DNA of 64,000 bases from SR-FBR-E99 sp963732365 (GTDB lineage: Bacteria > Bacteroidota > Bacteroidia > Bacteroidales > VadinHA17), in assembly GCA_963732365.1 (NCBI GenBank), contig CAVSZC010000005.1:186001-250000 (forward strand), read 5' to 3'. Below are positions 43,890 to 51,485 of the stretch, piece by piece. Below the pieces are notes generated by a model that saw only the letters and a list, made by a program, of their open reading frames with translations, had not been told where the DNA came from and ran no database searches. The stretch's first letter is position 1; the number at the start of each line of letters is the position of its first letter. The translations under genes and the position numbers were made by a program.

Positions 43890-44663
43890 TTACCTTATGG
43901 TTTTCATGTTTTGCTGGGAGAAGAAACTCTCTTCCAGTTCAATATTGAATTTCACCTCCAGGATCTTCAGAACGGTTTTATTACCCTCCTCTTCTGCCGG
44001 CACAAGCTCAATGACCGAGGGTATGAACCTGCCGTCCATGGTCTTCAGGCCGGTGCCTCTCTCTGTTCGGACCAGGTATCCGTCCTCATCGTAGAGCTCA
44101 GCCTTCAGGACAATGAATTCCTTTTTGTCAACCCACCATACCTGATGCCCCCAAAGGACATCGGCATCATCATTCGCCAGAAGCTTTATCTTATGGCAGA
44201 GGCGGCTGTCGATTTCCTCCTCTCCTTCAACAGAATGGGTATAGTCATTCACCACAGACGATTCCCTGAGAATATCGTCATTGGTATAGTCCGATCCCAT
44301 CCAGCCCTGTGACATCATTGAGGGGGGGAGTTTTATCAGCCTGCTTATGGCAGGGTTCCAGCTCCACATCTCATTGCCCCGCTTGAGGAATGTCTGTCCT
44401 TTTTCACGGGCAGGGGCAGTTATTAGTGTAAGGGCGTAATCGTCTTCGAGCGACCATGATTTGAATTCAACGGTGCGCTCCCATGTGGGACGGACGATTG
44501 TCATTGACATCACGCTGTAGCCTGACAGTTCGCCGTTGAACTTCTCGTCGGCCTTCCTGATAATCTCCGTGGCTGTGAGCTGCTGGGCCCCGGAAGGGAT
44601 TGACACAATCATGAAAACGGCAGCCTGCATTGCAGTGAGCAATCTTTTTATGTCAGTTGTCAT
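43890..44663 (-). CDS. LolA-like periplasmic carrier (outer membrane lipoprotein-sorting protein family)
   Basis: A 257-residue protein with an N-terminal signal (LTAMQAAVFMIVSIPSGAQ). The body matches the COG2834 lipoprotein-sorting family: ELSGYSVMSMTIVRPTWERT near residue 45, ALTLITAPAREKGQTFLKR near 76, then MWSWNPAISRLIKLPPSMM and MGSDYTNDDI. Such proteins carry lipids or lipoproteins through the periplasm. Here it probably hands substrate between the ABC permeases and the barrel. The start overlaps the TetR stop by four bases. Confidence 0.82.
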   Translation of the reverse strand: MTTDIKRLLTAMQAAVFMIVSIPSGAQQLTATEIIRKADEKFNGELSGYSVMSMTIVRPTWERTVEFKSWSLEDDYALTLITAPAREKGQTFLKRGNEMWSWNPAISRLIKLPPSMMSQGWMGSDYTNDDILRESSVVNDYTHSVEGEEEIDSRLCHKIKLLANDDADVLWGHQVWWVDKKEFIVLKAELYDEDGYLVRTERGTGLKTMDGRFIPSVIELVPAEEEGNKTVLKILEVKFNIELEESFFSQQNMKTIR

Positions 44664-45292
44664 CGGTATGTTTTTATTATGGCTTCGATGGTTCTTTCAA
44701 AGTAGTCACCAGGGTAACGTTCATCTGAAAAAATGAAAGTGATGGCAAACCCCTTCACGGTATTGGTGAACATCAGCATTTCCGTTACCGGGTCATAATC
44801 GGTGACATTCGGTTGCTGCTTCCTTCTGAAATAGTCAGCCAATTGTGCTGCAATCTTTTCAGTGAACTGCGGAAGAGGCTCACCGGAGACACTGAGAGGT
44901 ACAGTCCCGTTTCCGAAGATTCTTTCATAAACGCCGCGCTGCAGCATGATACCCACGAGCAGTCGCCAGAACTGACGTTTTGCTTTCAGCAGGTCAAAAA
45001 CCTGCCGGATGAAGAGCTCGAATTCGTCTTCAGTCAGATAACCGTCATGGTTGGGATCAAAGTGACCGTATATTTCGGATACTGACCTGTTGATGATACC
45101 GGACAGCAATTCCTCCTTGCTCCTGAAATAGTTGTACATCAGGCCCTTTGAAATGCCTGCATGTTTTGCGATCTGGCTTATGGTTGCAGCGTGAAACCCT
45201 ATATTGGCGAACTGGTCAAGGGCTGCGTTCATGATCAGGTTCTTCCTCTCCTCCCTGATCTCTTCGAACTGTTGTGAAGTTCTCGGTGACAT
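44660..45292 (-). CDS. TetR/AcrR family regulator with an EF-hand-like calcium loop
   Basis: A 210-residue protein. The N-terminal HTH (residues 15-60) contains ISQIAKHAGISKGLMYNYFR, typical of TetR proteins. The ligand domain follows. Uniquely, residues 79-90 read DPNHDGYLTEDE, meeting the EF-hand rule (D1, N3, D5, G6, L8, E12) and flanked by helices, so the repressor may sense calcium, an inference. The gene leads a TetR-carrier-permease-ATPase-barrel operon, and the 18-base operator at 45347-45364 lies directly upstream, fitting autoregulation. The end overlaps the carrier gene by four bases. Confidence 0.88.
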   Translation of the reverse strand: MSPRTSQQFEEIREERKNLIMNAALDQFANIGFHAATISQIAKHAGISKGLMYNYFRSKEELLSGIINRSVSEIYGHFDPNHDGYLTEDEFELFIRQVFDLLKAKRQFWRLLVGIMLQRGVYERIFGNGTVPLSVSGEPLPQFTEKIAAQLADYFRRKQQPNVTDYDPVTEMLMFTNTVKGFAITFIFSDERYPGDYFERTIEAIIKTYR

Positions 45293-45330
45293 GATCTGCT
45301 GATTTAACCTTTATTGAATCAGATCAGTAG

Positions 45331-45338
45331 CAAAATTA
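45331..45338 (-). promoter_or_regulatory. -7 promoter element of the TetR operon
   Basis: The complement reads TAATTTTG, fitting TAnnTTTG, 38 bases upstream of the TetR start. A TTTG at 45363-45366 (complement) may be the -33 box, though the 24-base spacer is long. The operator lies between them. Confidence 0.45.
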
Positions 45339-45346
45339 GCTGTTTA

Positions 45347-45364
45347 TGACTGAACGTTTGGTCA
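45347..45364. promoter_or_regulatory. TetR-type operator
   Basis: TGACTGAACGTTTGGTCA is an imperfect palindrome: TGAC and GTCA at the ends and AACGTT in the centre pair fully; only the four inner flanking bases differ. It lies just upstream of the -7 element and overlaps a possible -33 box, a position suited to repression by the adjacent TetR protein. Confidence 0.6.
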
Positions 45365-45436
45365 AAGTTAAGATTGTTTTTTTGTAAAAGCAAATTTTTG
45401 TTTTGTTTTTTTGTGAGGTCAGAAACAATTGTCAAA

Positions 45437-45512
45437 TGATGTACGATCCCGGCGGGTTTAAGTGAAATAAACTACTGCAACCATATTACAAGGCTGTGAT
45501 CCCTCCGGGATC
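45437..45512. repeat. Second copy of the dispersed repeat found near 5.8 kb
   Basis: The stretch contains ATGATGTACGATCCCGGCGG (45436-45455) and, further on, the hairpin GATCCCTCCGGGATC (45498-45512) preceded by CTGT. The order, spacing and both motifs match 5783-5861 with some divergence. It fills part of the 253-base gap between the TetR and acid phosphatase genes; the remainder is AT-rich with no clear gene. Confidence 0.6.
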
Positions 45513-45545
45513 AGGACGCACCAAATGTTGAGGGAACAGTAAAGG

Positions 45546-46331
45546 TTAAAATCCATCCAGTAACTTTACCAGTTTCTCTCTTGTATCGGCCCCTTCGGCT
45601 TTTTTCATCAGTTCATTAAGCCAGGTGCCGTACATCGGGTTGGGAAGGACAATGTATCTCGTGCCGAACAATTCCCTGTCAGCATCAACAGCATCAAGGC
45701 CGAAATCAGAACCGCGCTGCTCATACACTCCGCTGAGGTCAGCGAGGTTGTCGCCTACCAGCAGGATAATCTCATAATTTTTCTCTATCAGTGCCCGTCT
45801 GTCCACCTTTGACGATGTGTTATCCTTCAGAATCATATGTACGCTGTCGGCATCGGCAAATCCCAGCGCAACCATGTTTGTGATGGTCGGGCCCATCTCC
45901 CGGACAGTCCTGTTTGATACATAAAACACCTCAACACCGATCGAATCTGCATACCGGGTGAACGCCACCGCCCCAGGCAGCGCTTCTGCCTCAGCAAGCT
46001 CTACCCATCGCGACCAGTCCTGGTTGTTGAATGCCTTGTTCTCTATCACCTGCCAGCCCTGGAACGGACTGTTGTCGAGGAGCGTTTCATCTATGTCAAG
46101 CACCACGGCCGCTGGCTTCGTCCGGCCAGTCCATGCCAGGTTCTCCGAAAGGGCTATCTCCGCATTGCGGAAACACTGATAATACAAGGCCCGCATCTCG
46201 GCCGACTTCTGATACCAGAGAGTTGACAGGATAAGCTGGTCCTGCGACTCCTGCGGGGTGACCGTACCGGTCTTCATGCTGCCGCATGAAACCAGAATTA
46301 CTAAAAATGTAATGACGACAATCTGCTTCAT
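45546..46331 (-). CDS. 5'-nucleotidase, lipoprotein e(P4) family (HAD IIIB acid phosphatase)
   Basis: A 261-residue lipoprotein: signal peptide with lipobox VILVSC (Cys16), then a HAD class IIIB phosphatase. The DDDD-type site begins VVLDIDETLLDN (Asp79 and Asp81) and includes FYVSNRTVRE and LVGDNLADLSGVY. Proteins of this type sit on the outer membrane and hydrolyse nucleotide monophosphates such as NMN or other phosphomonoesters, helping nucleoside uptake. Length is normal for the family. It is divergent from the repeat/GH16-like gene. Confidence 0.9.
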   Translation of the reverse strand: MKQIVVITFLVILVSCGSMKTGTVTPQESQDQLILSTLWYQKSAEMRALYYQCFRNAEIALSENLAWTGRTKPAAVVLDIDETLLDNSPFQGWQVIENKAFNNQDWSRWVELAEAEALPGAVAFTRYADSIGVEVFYVSNRTVREMGPTITNMVALGFADADSVHMILKDNTSSKVDRRALIEKNYEIILLVGDNLADLSGVYEQRGSDFGLDAVDADRELFGTRYIVLPNPMYGTWLNELMKKAEGADTREKLVKLLDGF

Positions 46332-46479
46332 CTGTTTTTATATTACTGAATATGAGATATATGCTGACCATCAAATAGTCTGTGGCCAACTTCCTAAATA
46401 ACAAATAATTGTCTGACCGTGCCAATTATATTGTGAAAGATTTTTATCTTTAACAGGTTATATCAAAACGTAATCTGCA

Positions 46480-48066
46480 ATGTCTACACTAAAGCTGATG
46501 CTGGGGCTGATTCCTTCTACTTCAAAAATTGAACAGGAAGAGAAGGCTCTGATCGCCGAACTGGAAAAAATGATCTCCTTCGCCAGCTCCGCAACGCTGG
46601 CAAGATATAATGAGCTGCATGAGAGTGTCAACTCTGCCTCATTCAAACAAAAAAGGCGAGAGATAGAATCGCTTACATATAAAGGGTCCGAGGAGTATGC
46701 CAGGGAGAAGGAGTGTATGGCACTGAAGAAGGCAAAAGACATTATTCTCTATTTTAAAACGGAAGGAAGCCAGCCTCTCAAGAATTTCACCTCACTTGAC
46801 GGATCCGCAAAGATAAAGGAGATCGAAGACCTTGAGAGATATATCCAGTCTCCTGAATTCAGGATGAAAGAGAAGACGAAGCCAATCACTTTCAAAAACA
46901 CGGAGGAATATGGCAAGTGGCTTGAGTACAAGAAGCTGAAGGGCGACAAAGAGGTCAGGAAGAACCTGAATCCTGACAAGGTCAGAAAGTATGAAGAGCT
47001 TAAAATGTTGGTCACCTCAGCAGCTTTCCTGGTTAAGAAGAATATGAAACCTGTGACCTTCAAGGACACTCCGGAATATCAGAAACTGCTTGAGTTCCGC
47101 AGCAAGCGGGGTGCATCCGATGTGGCCTCCTACTATAAATTCAAAGCTTCGAAAGAACTGGCCAACTATTCTCAGGTAAAAGATTCAGCCCGGTTAAAGC
47201 GCCTCGCCGAACTGCAGGAATATTTAAAAACCAAAGAGTTCAGTGAAAAGAAAGAATATCTCCTTGACAGGAAGCGCTTTGAAAAGAGTGAGATGTTCAA
47301 GGAATTGAGGGAATATACCGATCTCAAAAACTCTGCCGACATCAAATGGTATTTTACCGTGAAGGACTCTAACAAGTTCGATCTCCTCAGGCAGCGGGAG
47401 CTGAAATTCAGTGATGAGTTCGAAGGCACTGCACCGGATACTTCGAAATGGCTCAACAGGTACTACTGGGGAGACAAGCTCCTGCATGACAGTTACAGCA
47501 TAGCCACTGATCTTCACTGTTATACTCCATCAGACAACTTCGAGATACGCCACAGTGTGCTCAGAATAATAACCAGGCCGCAGAAGACAACAGGTAAGGT
47601 ATGGGATCAGGAGAGGGGCTTCTATTCAAAAGACTTCCAATTCACATCGGGGATCATCAACACAGGCTCCTCGTTCAGGCAGAAGTACGGCATCTTCTCG
47701 GCTAAAATAAAGCTGACTGATCAGCATGTGCGCAATGCATTCTGGCTTATAGGCGACCGTATCACTCCTCATATCGATGTATGCAGGTCAGGGAGCGGCA
47801 AGGTGTGGTTTGACCTCTTCACATCTCCGGGGAATCACTATAAGAAGAGCATCGGGTCAAAATACCTCTCCGACTTCTTCATCTTCACCCTCGAGTGGAG
47901 GCCGGAAAGCCTTGTCTGGAAGATCAACGGCGTGGAGGTGATGAGGCAGACTGGCGGTGTGCCTCAGGAGGAGATGTTCATCAACCTTGCAGGAGGGGTA
48001 GACAAGCCTATCGGAGGCATTTCGTCAATGGAGGTTGACTGGGTGCGGGTATATCAGTTTAAATAA
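46480..48066 (+). CDS. Repeat protein with inactive GH16-like (LamG/concanavalin) C-terminal domain
   Basis: A 528-residue protein with no signal peptide. Residues about 42-303 hold four divergent repeats of 56-70 residues, each with a charged helix, a segment like FxxKxxxxxxFKxTxEY and a Tyr/Lys-rich end (for example PITFKNTEEYGKWLEY, PVTFKDTPEYQKLLEF). Residues 305-528 resemble family 16 glycosidases: KFSDEFEG, DTSKWLNRYYWG, FTLEWRPESLVWKINGVEV and MEVDWVRVY. The active-site motif ExDxxE is replaced by HIDVCR (431-436), so both catalytic Glu are gone. A sugar-binding or structural role in the cytoplasm or at an unconventional location is inferred. Function unknown. Confidence 0.7.
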   Translation: MSTLKLMLGLIPSTSKIEQEEKALIAELEKMISFASSATLARYNELHESVNSASFKQKRREIESLTYKGSEEYAREKECMALKKAKDIILYFKTEGSQPLKNFTSLDGSAKIKEIEDLERYIQSPEFRMKEKTKPITFKNTEEYGKWLEYKKLKGDKEVRKNLNPDKVRKYEELKMLVTSAAFLVKKNMKPVTFKDTPEYQKLLEFRSKRGASDVASYYKFKASKELANYSQVKDSARLKRLAELQEYLKTKEFSEKKEYLLDRKRFEKSEMFKELREYTDLKNSADIKWYFTVKDSNKFDLLRQRELKFSDEFEGTAPDTSKWLNRYYWGDKLLHDSYSIATDLHCYTPSDNFEIRHSVLRIITRPQKTTGKVWDQERGFYSKDFQFTSGIINTGSSFRQKYGIFSAKIKLTDQHVRNAFWLIGDRITPHIDVCRSGSGKVWFDLFTSPGNHYKKSIGSKYLSDFFIFTLEWRPESLVWKINGVEVMRQTGGVPQEEMFINLAGGVDKPIGGISSMEVDWVRVYQFK

Positions 48067-48087
48067 GATTCTGTATAACAACACATT

Positions 48088-48122
48088 GTAGAGACGTTGC
48101 ATGCAACGTCTCTACTTTTTTT
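48088..48122 (+). terminator. Perfect 28-base palindrome followed by T-run
   Basis: Bases 48088-48115 are a perfect palindrome (14-base arms, GTAGAGACGTTGCA and its complement) and seven T follow. It lies 22 bases after the GH16-like gene stop. It could be a terminator, and the same palindrome type is a common dispersed element in Bacteroidota genomes. Confidence 0.65.
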
Positions 48123-48182
48123 CGATTAAATGTAACATCTAAGGGGGAATAGCCGTCTTTATATTATCCGTGCATTGTCAGT

Positions 48183-48668
48183 ATGACCGTAAAAGAATAC
48201 AATAATTCGGTAAAGGAATTTGGTGACCCTGTCTACCGGTTCATCTGCAGGAGCATTAAAGACCGTGAAAGAGCGGCTGACATCGTACAGGATACTTACG
48301 AGAAATTATGGAACTGCGTTACTGAGGTCGATTTCAATGCGGTTAAGTCATGGCTTTTCACATCAGCCTATAACAGGATGATCGATGTCATCAGGAAAGA
48401 CTCGAGGCTTGTAGCGGTTGAGTTTTATGATGATGCATCACTTTATGCCGAGGATAACAGCACCGATCTGAACGAGGTGCTTCATCATGCCCTTGACAGG
48501 CTTCCGGCAGTACAGCGGTCGGTGATTCTCCTTCGCGACTATGAGGGCTACAGTTATCAGGAGATAGGTGAGATAACCGGACTCACCGAGTCACAGGTGA
48601 AAACCTATATTTTCAGGGGACGAACAGCCCTGAGGGCTTATCTTGTAAAAACATCCGTCTGGCAATGA
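48183..48668 (+). CDS. ECF-type RNA polymerase sigma-70 factor
   Basis: A 161-residue sigma factor. Region 2 contains DRERAADIVQDTYEKLWNCV and AVKSWLFTSAYNRMIDVIRK; region 4 has LPAVQRSVILLRDYEGYSYQ, EIGEITGLTESQVKTYIFRG and RGRTALRAYL. Such regulators direct RNA polymerase to stress or envelope promoters and are normally held by an anti-sigma partner. The stop overlaps the next gene's start by four bases, and that product has a membrane helix, supporting a sigma/anti-sigma pair. Confidence 0.95.
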   Translation: MTVKEYNNSVKEFGDPVYRFICRSIKDRERAADIVQDTYEKLWNCVTEVDFNAVKSWLFTSAYNRMIDVIRKDSRLVAVEFYDDASLYAEDNSTDLNEVLHHALDRLPAVQRSVILLRDYEGYSYQEIGEITGLTESQVKTYIFRGRTALRAYLVKTSVWQ

Positions 48669-49573
48669 AAAGCGATAATGATTTTCCGCGCCTGGTTCCG
48701 CCAGATGACATTTTTCCCCGACAGGGAAGTCTGTTACGATCGCCGCATGACCTCCCTGATGACCAGTTCAGCCTCCTGGCCGCTGCATGGGCAGAAGGAG
48801 CTCTCACGAGTGAGAGCCTCCCTGAACTGGAATCAGTAATTGCCGCTGACATTGAAAAAAGAGCCTTTGCAGAAAGCTTCAGGAGGCTGAGGCTTAAACC
48901 CGGGACAGAGAAATGGGAGGGCCGCAACAGGCTTCTCAGGTCAACGCCGGAAGAGAAGGCTGTCATGCGCACCCTCATTTACACCATCGCAGCTGCTGCT
49001 GTTGTTCTTACAATCATTACGCTCAGGCCCGTGGCTGAATATCAAGCGACAGGGCTGACTCCGCTGGTTCTGCCGGGCGTTACAGTGACAGCTGATGTTA
49101 CGCCGCCCGTCGCCCCTGCAATGCAGTGGCCAGGTGAGAGACCTGCTGATATATTTCAGCCGCAGATAGCAGAGACTGAGGCTATGATCGCCCCCTCAGA
49201 AAATGAAGTGATAAACAGGGACAGACCCCTGGAAGTAGGGGTGGTGGCCGAGACTCCGGTGATTGTCTCCGGGATTGGTGCAAAAGATCTCATTTCCCTG
49301 CCTGTCAGAAATATACCGTCTCCTGCCGAGCCTGTGGCCGAGCGCAACTGGATAGTCAACAGTATTGCCGGATTATCAAAGTCAAGGACAAAGGAGGATA
49401 AGCCTGTTGACGGCTATGGCATTGCAGGCTCCCTGGTAAAAAGTGTAAATACCATTTTGGGGTGGGAGATGGAGCTCGAAAAAGTCTCCACTGACCAGGG
49501 AGAGCCGGCATCCGTAAGTTTCAGCTCAGGATTGCTGACCTTTTCGTCGCCCGTAAAAAAAAGTAATCAGTGA
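48665..49573 (+). CDS. Putative membrane anti-sigma factor
   Basis: A 302-residue protein with an acidic soluble N-terminus (residues 1-95, likely cytoplasmic), one membrane helix (YTIAAAAVVLTIITL, about 104-118) and a proline-rich, low-complexity periplasmic part. No classical zinc HxxxCxxC motif is seen in the N-terminus. Its start codon overlaps the sigma factor stop (ATGA), the usual arrangement for an anti-sigma gene. The assignment rests mainly on position and topology. No similarity is recognised in the C-terminal half. Confidence 0.55.
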   Translation: MKSDNDFPRLVPPDDIFPRQGSLLRSPHDLPDDQFSLLAAAWAEGALTSESLPELESVIAADIEKRAFAESFRRLRLKPGTEKWEGRNRLLRSTPEEKAVMRTLIYTIAAAAVVLTIITLRPVAEYQATGLTPLVLPGVTVTADVTPPVAPAMQWPGERPADIFQPQIAETEAMIAPSENEVINRDRPLEVGVVAETPVIVSGIGAKDLISLPVRNIPSPAEPVAERNWIVNSIAGLSKSRTKEDKPVDGYGIAGSLVKSVNTILGWEMELEKVSTDQGEPASVSFSSGLLTFSSPVKKSNQ

Positions 49574-49630
49574 CTGTAACTTTTGACCTTCGCTGATCGT
49601 CACAGAATAGAATCATAAACACATTTTGCC

Positions 49631-50623
49631 ATGAAAAGAATAGTTTTAACATTAATCGTTATCCTGTCACTGATCCTGCCCTCGCAGGCACAGGAGAAGG
49701 AACAGAAAGTCAAGACCCTTGAAGAACTCGAGCAGAAGGCGGGAGAGCCTGCCGTTCCTGACACACTGCAACTGCCGGAAGAGGAGTCCGCTGTTATTGA
49801 AGATGAGGAACCTCCATCAGAAGAAACATCGACTGTCAATGTCGGCGACATTGTCACCGTAGAAGAAAAAGGGAATGAGACAATAGTGAGAATAGGCAAG
49901 AGAGGTGTCAGGATAATAGAGGAGGACGGAGATACTGAAATCCATATCGGAGAGAGTTATGATGACAAATCAGAAAAGCCCGGAAAGCGCTCCTTCAAGG
50001 GCCATCTCGGAGGTATTGAGTTCGCATTCAATGGCTATATGTCAGACTTCTGGACTACATCGCTTGATCCTTCGGAGAGCTACATGAATCTTAACACCGC
50101 CAAATCAACCACGTTCAACATTATCTTCCCCAGTGTAAGCCTGGCCTTCACGCCTCATTTCGGCCTGGTGGCTGCAATAGGGATCAACTGGAGCGATTAC
50201 CACTTCGACAACAATAACAATATCGCCACTGATGACGACGGGTATGTGATACCCGTGTATCCGCCTGACGGTATCCGTTTCGAAAAGACCAAGCTAAACA
50301 CCACTTATGCTGTGTTACCGATTATCCTGGAAGGACAGATACCTGTATCAGGCCGCCGGACAATAAATATCGGCGCCGGATTTATCGGAGCGATTAAGCT
50401 CGGGTCAAATACCAAGATGGTTTACTACGACCCAGACAAAAAGAAGTTTGAGAACAAGGATGACTTCAGCCTGAACCTGCTGAGATACGGCGCAACCGCA
50501 CGGGTCGGGTATGAAATGTTCCATGTCTACGGGACAGCCTATTTCTCACCAATGTTTGAGAAGGGACTTGGGCCTGAGCTTTATCCCTTCGAGGTTGGCA
50601 TAGCCCTGACATTCAATAACTGA
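49631..50623 (+). CDS. Outer-membrane beta-barrel protein
   Basis: A 330-residue protein with signal peptide (LTLIVILSLILPSQAQ), a highly acidic section (residues 25-120, EELEQKAGEP) and a barrel-like body from about 130 rich in Tyr/Asn and Gly. The middle has FAFNGYMSDFWTTSLDPSES and later AGFIGAIKLGSNTKMVYYD; the end, EVGIALTFNN, fits outer-membrane proteins of the PorT-like type. It follows the sigma/anti-sigma pair (57-base gap) and could be its regulon member. Transported substrate unknown. Confidence 0.68.
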   Translation: MKRIVLTLIVILSLILPSQAQEKEQKVKTLEELEQKAGEPAVPDTLQLPEEESAVIEDEEPPSEETSTVNVGDIVTVEEKGNETIVRIGKRGVRIIEEDGDTEIHIGESYDDKSEKPGKRSFKGHLGGIEFAFNGYMSDFWTTSLDPSESYMNLNTAKSTTFNIIFPSVSLAFTPHFGLVAAIGINWSDYHFDNNNNIATDDDGYVIPVYPPDGIRFEKTKLNTTYAVLPIILEGQIPVSGRRTINIGAGFIGAIKLGSNTKMVYYDPDKKKFENKDDFSLNLLRYGATARVGYEMFHVYGTAYFSPMFEKGLGPELYPFEVGIALTFNN

Positions 50624-50644
50624 CATAACAGGTACAACATGTAA

Positions 50645-50679
50645 AGGCCGTTCCTGCCAGGGTGCGGCCTCTTTTTTTT
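50645..50679 (+). terminator. Rho-independent terminator after the outer-membrane barrel gene
   Basis: AGGCCG and CGGCCT form a six-base stem around a 14-base loop, followed by C and eight T. It lies 22 bases after the barrel gene stop, and ends the sigma/anti-sigma/barrel unit before the peptidase E gene. Confidence 0.75.
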
Positions 50680-50744
50680 CCTTATCTTTACGCGGCGCCG
50701 CGATCAACGGCCTGTTGAAAGTATTACCATTAAACTATGCAGAA

Positions 50745-51464
50745 ATGAGACTTCTTCTTATCAGTAATTCCACCAATGCAGGAGAGGCATATCTTGACTA
50801 TCCCAAGAACAACATCCGTAACTTTCTGGGCATCAGTAAGACAAAGGCACTATTTATTCCCTACGCTGCTGTCACCTTTTCATATGATGATTATGAGAAG
50901 AAAGTGAGGGATCGCTTCAGGGAGGTAGGTCATGACGTTGTTTCGATTCACCGGTTTGCTGACCCGGTAAAGGCGGTGATGGAAGCACCTGCCATTGTTG
51001 TGGGAGGAGGAAACACATGGATGCTTCTGGACCTACTGAGAAGGAACGGATTAATTGCTCCTGTCAGGAAAAGAGTACTTGCAGGCACGCCCTACATAGG
51101 CTGGAGCGCAGGATCAAACGTTACATGTCCGACTATCATGACCACCAATGACATGCCTGTAACGCAGCCCTCCTCCTTCCGTGCCTTTGATCTTATCCCC
51201 TTTCAGATCAATCCGCATTATCTTGACGCCAACCCTGCAGGTCATGCCGGTGAGACACGCGAGCAGCGTATCCTTGAGTTCATCGAGGTCAACAGGGAAC
51301 TATTCGTTGCGGGCCTGCGGGAGGGCACAATGTTTCTGCTGGAGGATGAAAAACTGTCGCTCATCGGACCGCGCAACGCCCGTATCTTCAGGTACGGCCT
51401 TGAGCCTCAGGAGGTCAGGCCCGGCGAAGACCTTTCGTTCCTGCTTAAGAAAAGCAAGAAATAA
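50745..51464 (+). CDS. pepE: Dipeptidase E (peptidase E, family S51)
   Basis: A 239-residue serine peptidase from MRLLLISNSTNAGEAYLDY. The nucleophile Ser121 lies in GWSAGSNV and His158 in NPHYLDAN; GGGNTWMLLDLL is conserved in S51 enzymes. PepE cleaves dipeptides with N-terminal aspartate, and is cytoplasmic. The start at 50745 was preferred over an in-frame upstream start because the conserved MRLLLISNS begins there. It lies 21 bases before the AsmA gene. Confidence 0.92.
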   Translation: MRLLLISNSTNAGEAYLDYPKNNIRNFLGISKTKALFIPYAAVTFSYDDYEKKVRDRFREVGHDVVSIHRFADPVKAVMEAPAIVVGGGNTWMLLDLLRRNGLIAPVRKRVLAGTPYIGWSAGSNVTCPTIMTTNDMPVTQPSSFRAFDLIPFQINPHYLDANPAGHAGETREQRILEFIEVNRELFVAGLREGTMFLLEDEKLSLIGPRNARIFRYGLEPQEVRPGEDLSFLLKKSKK

Positions 51465-51485
51465 CCGTTTATTATCTCTGGCGGG

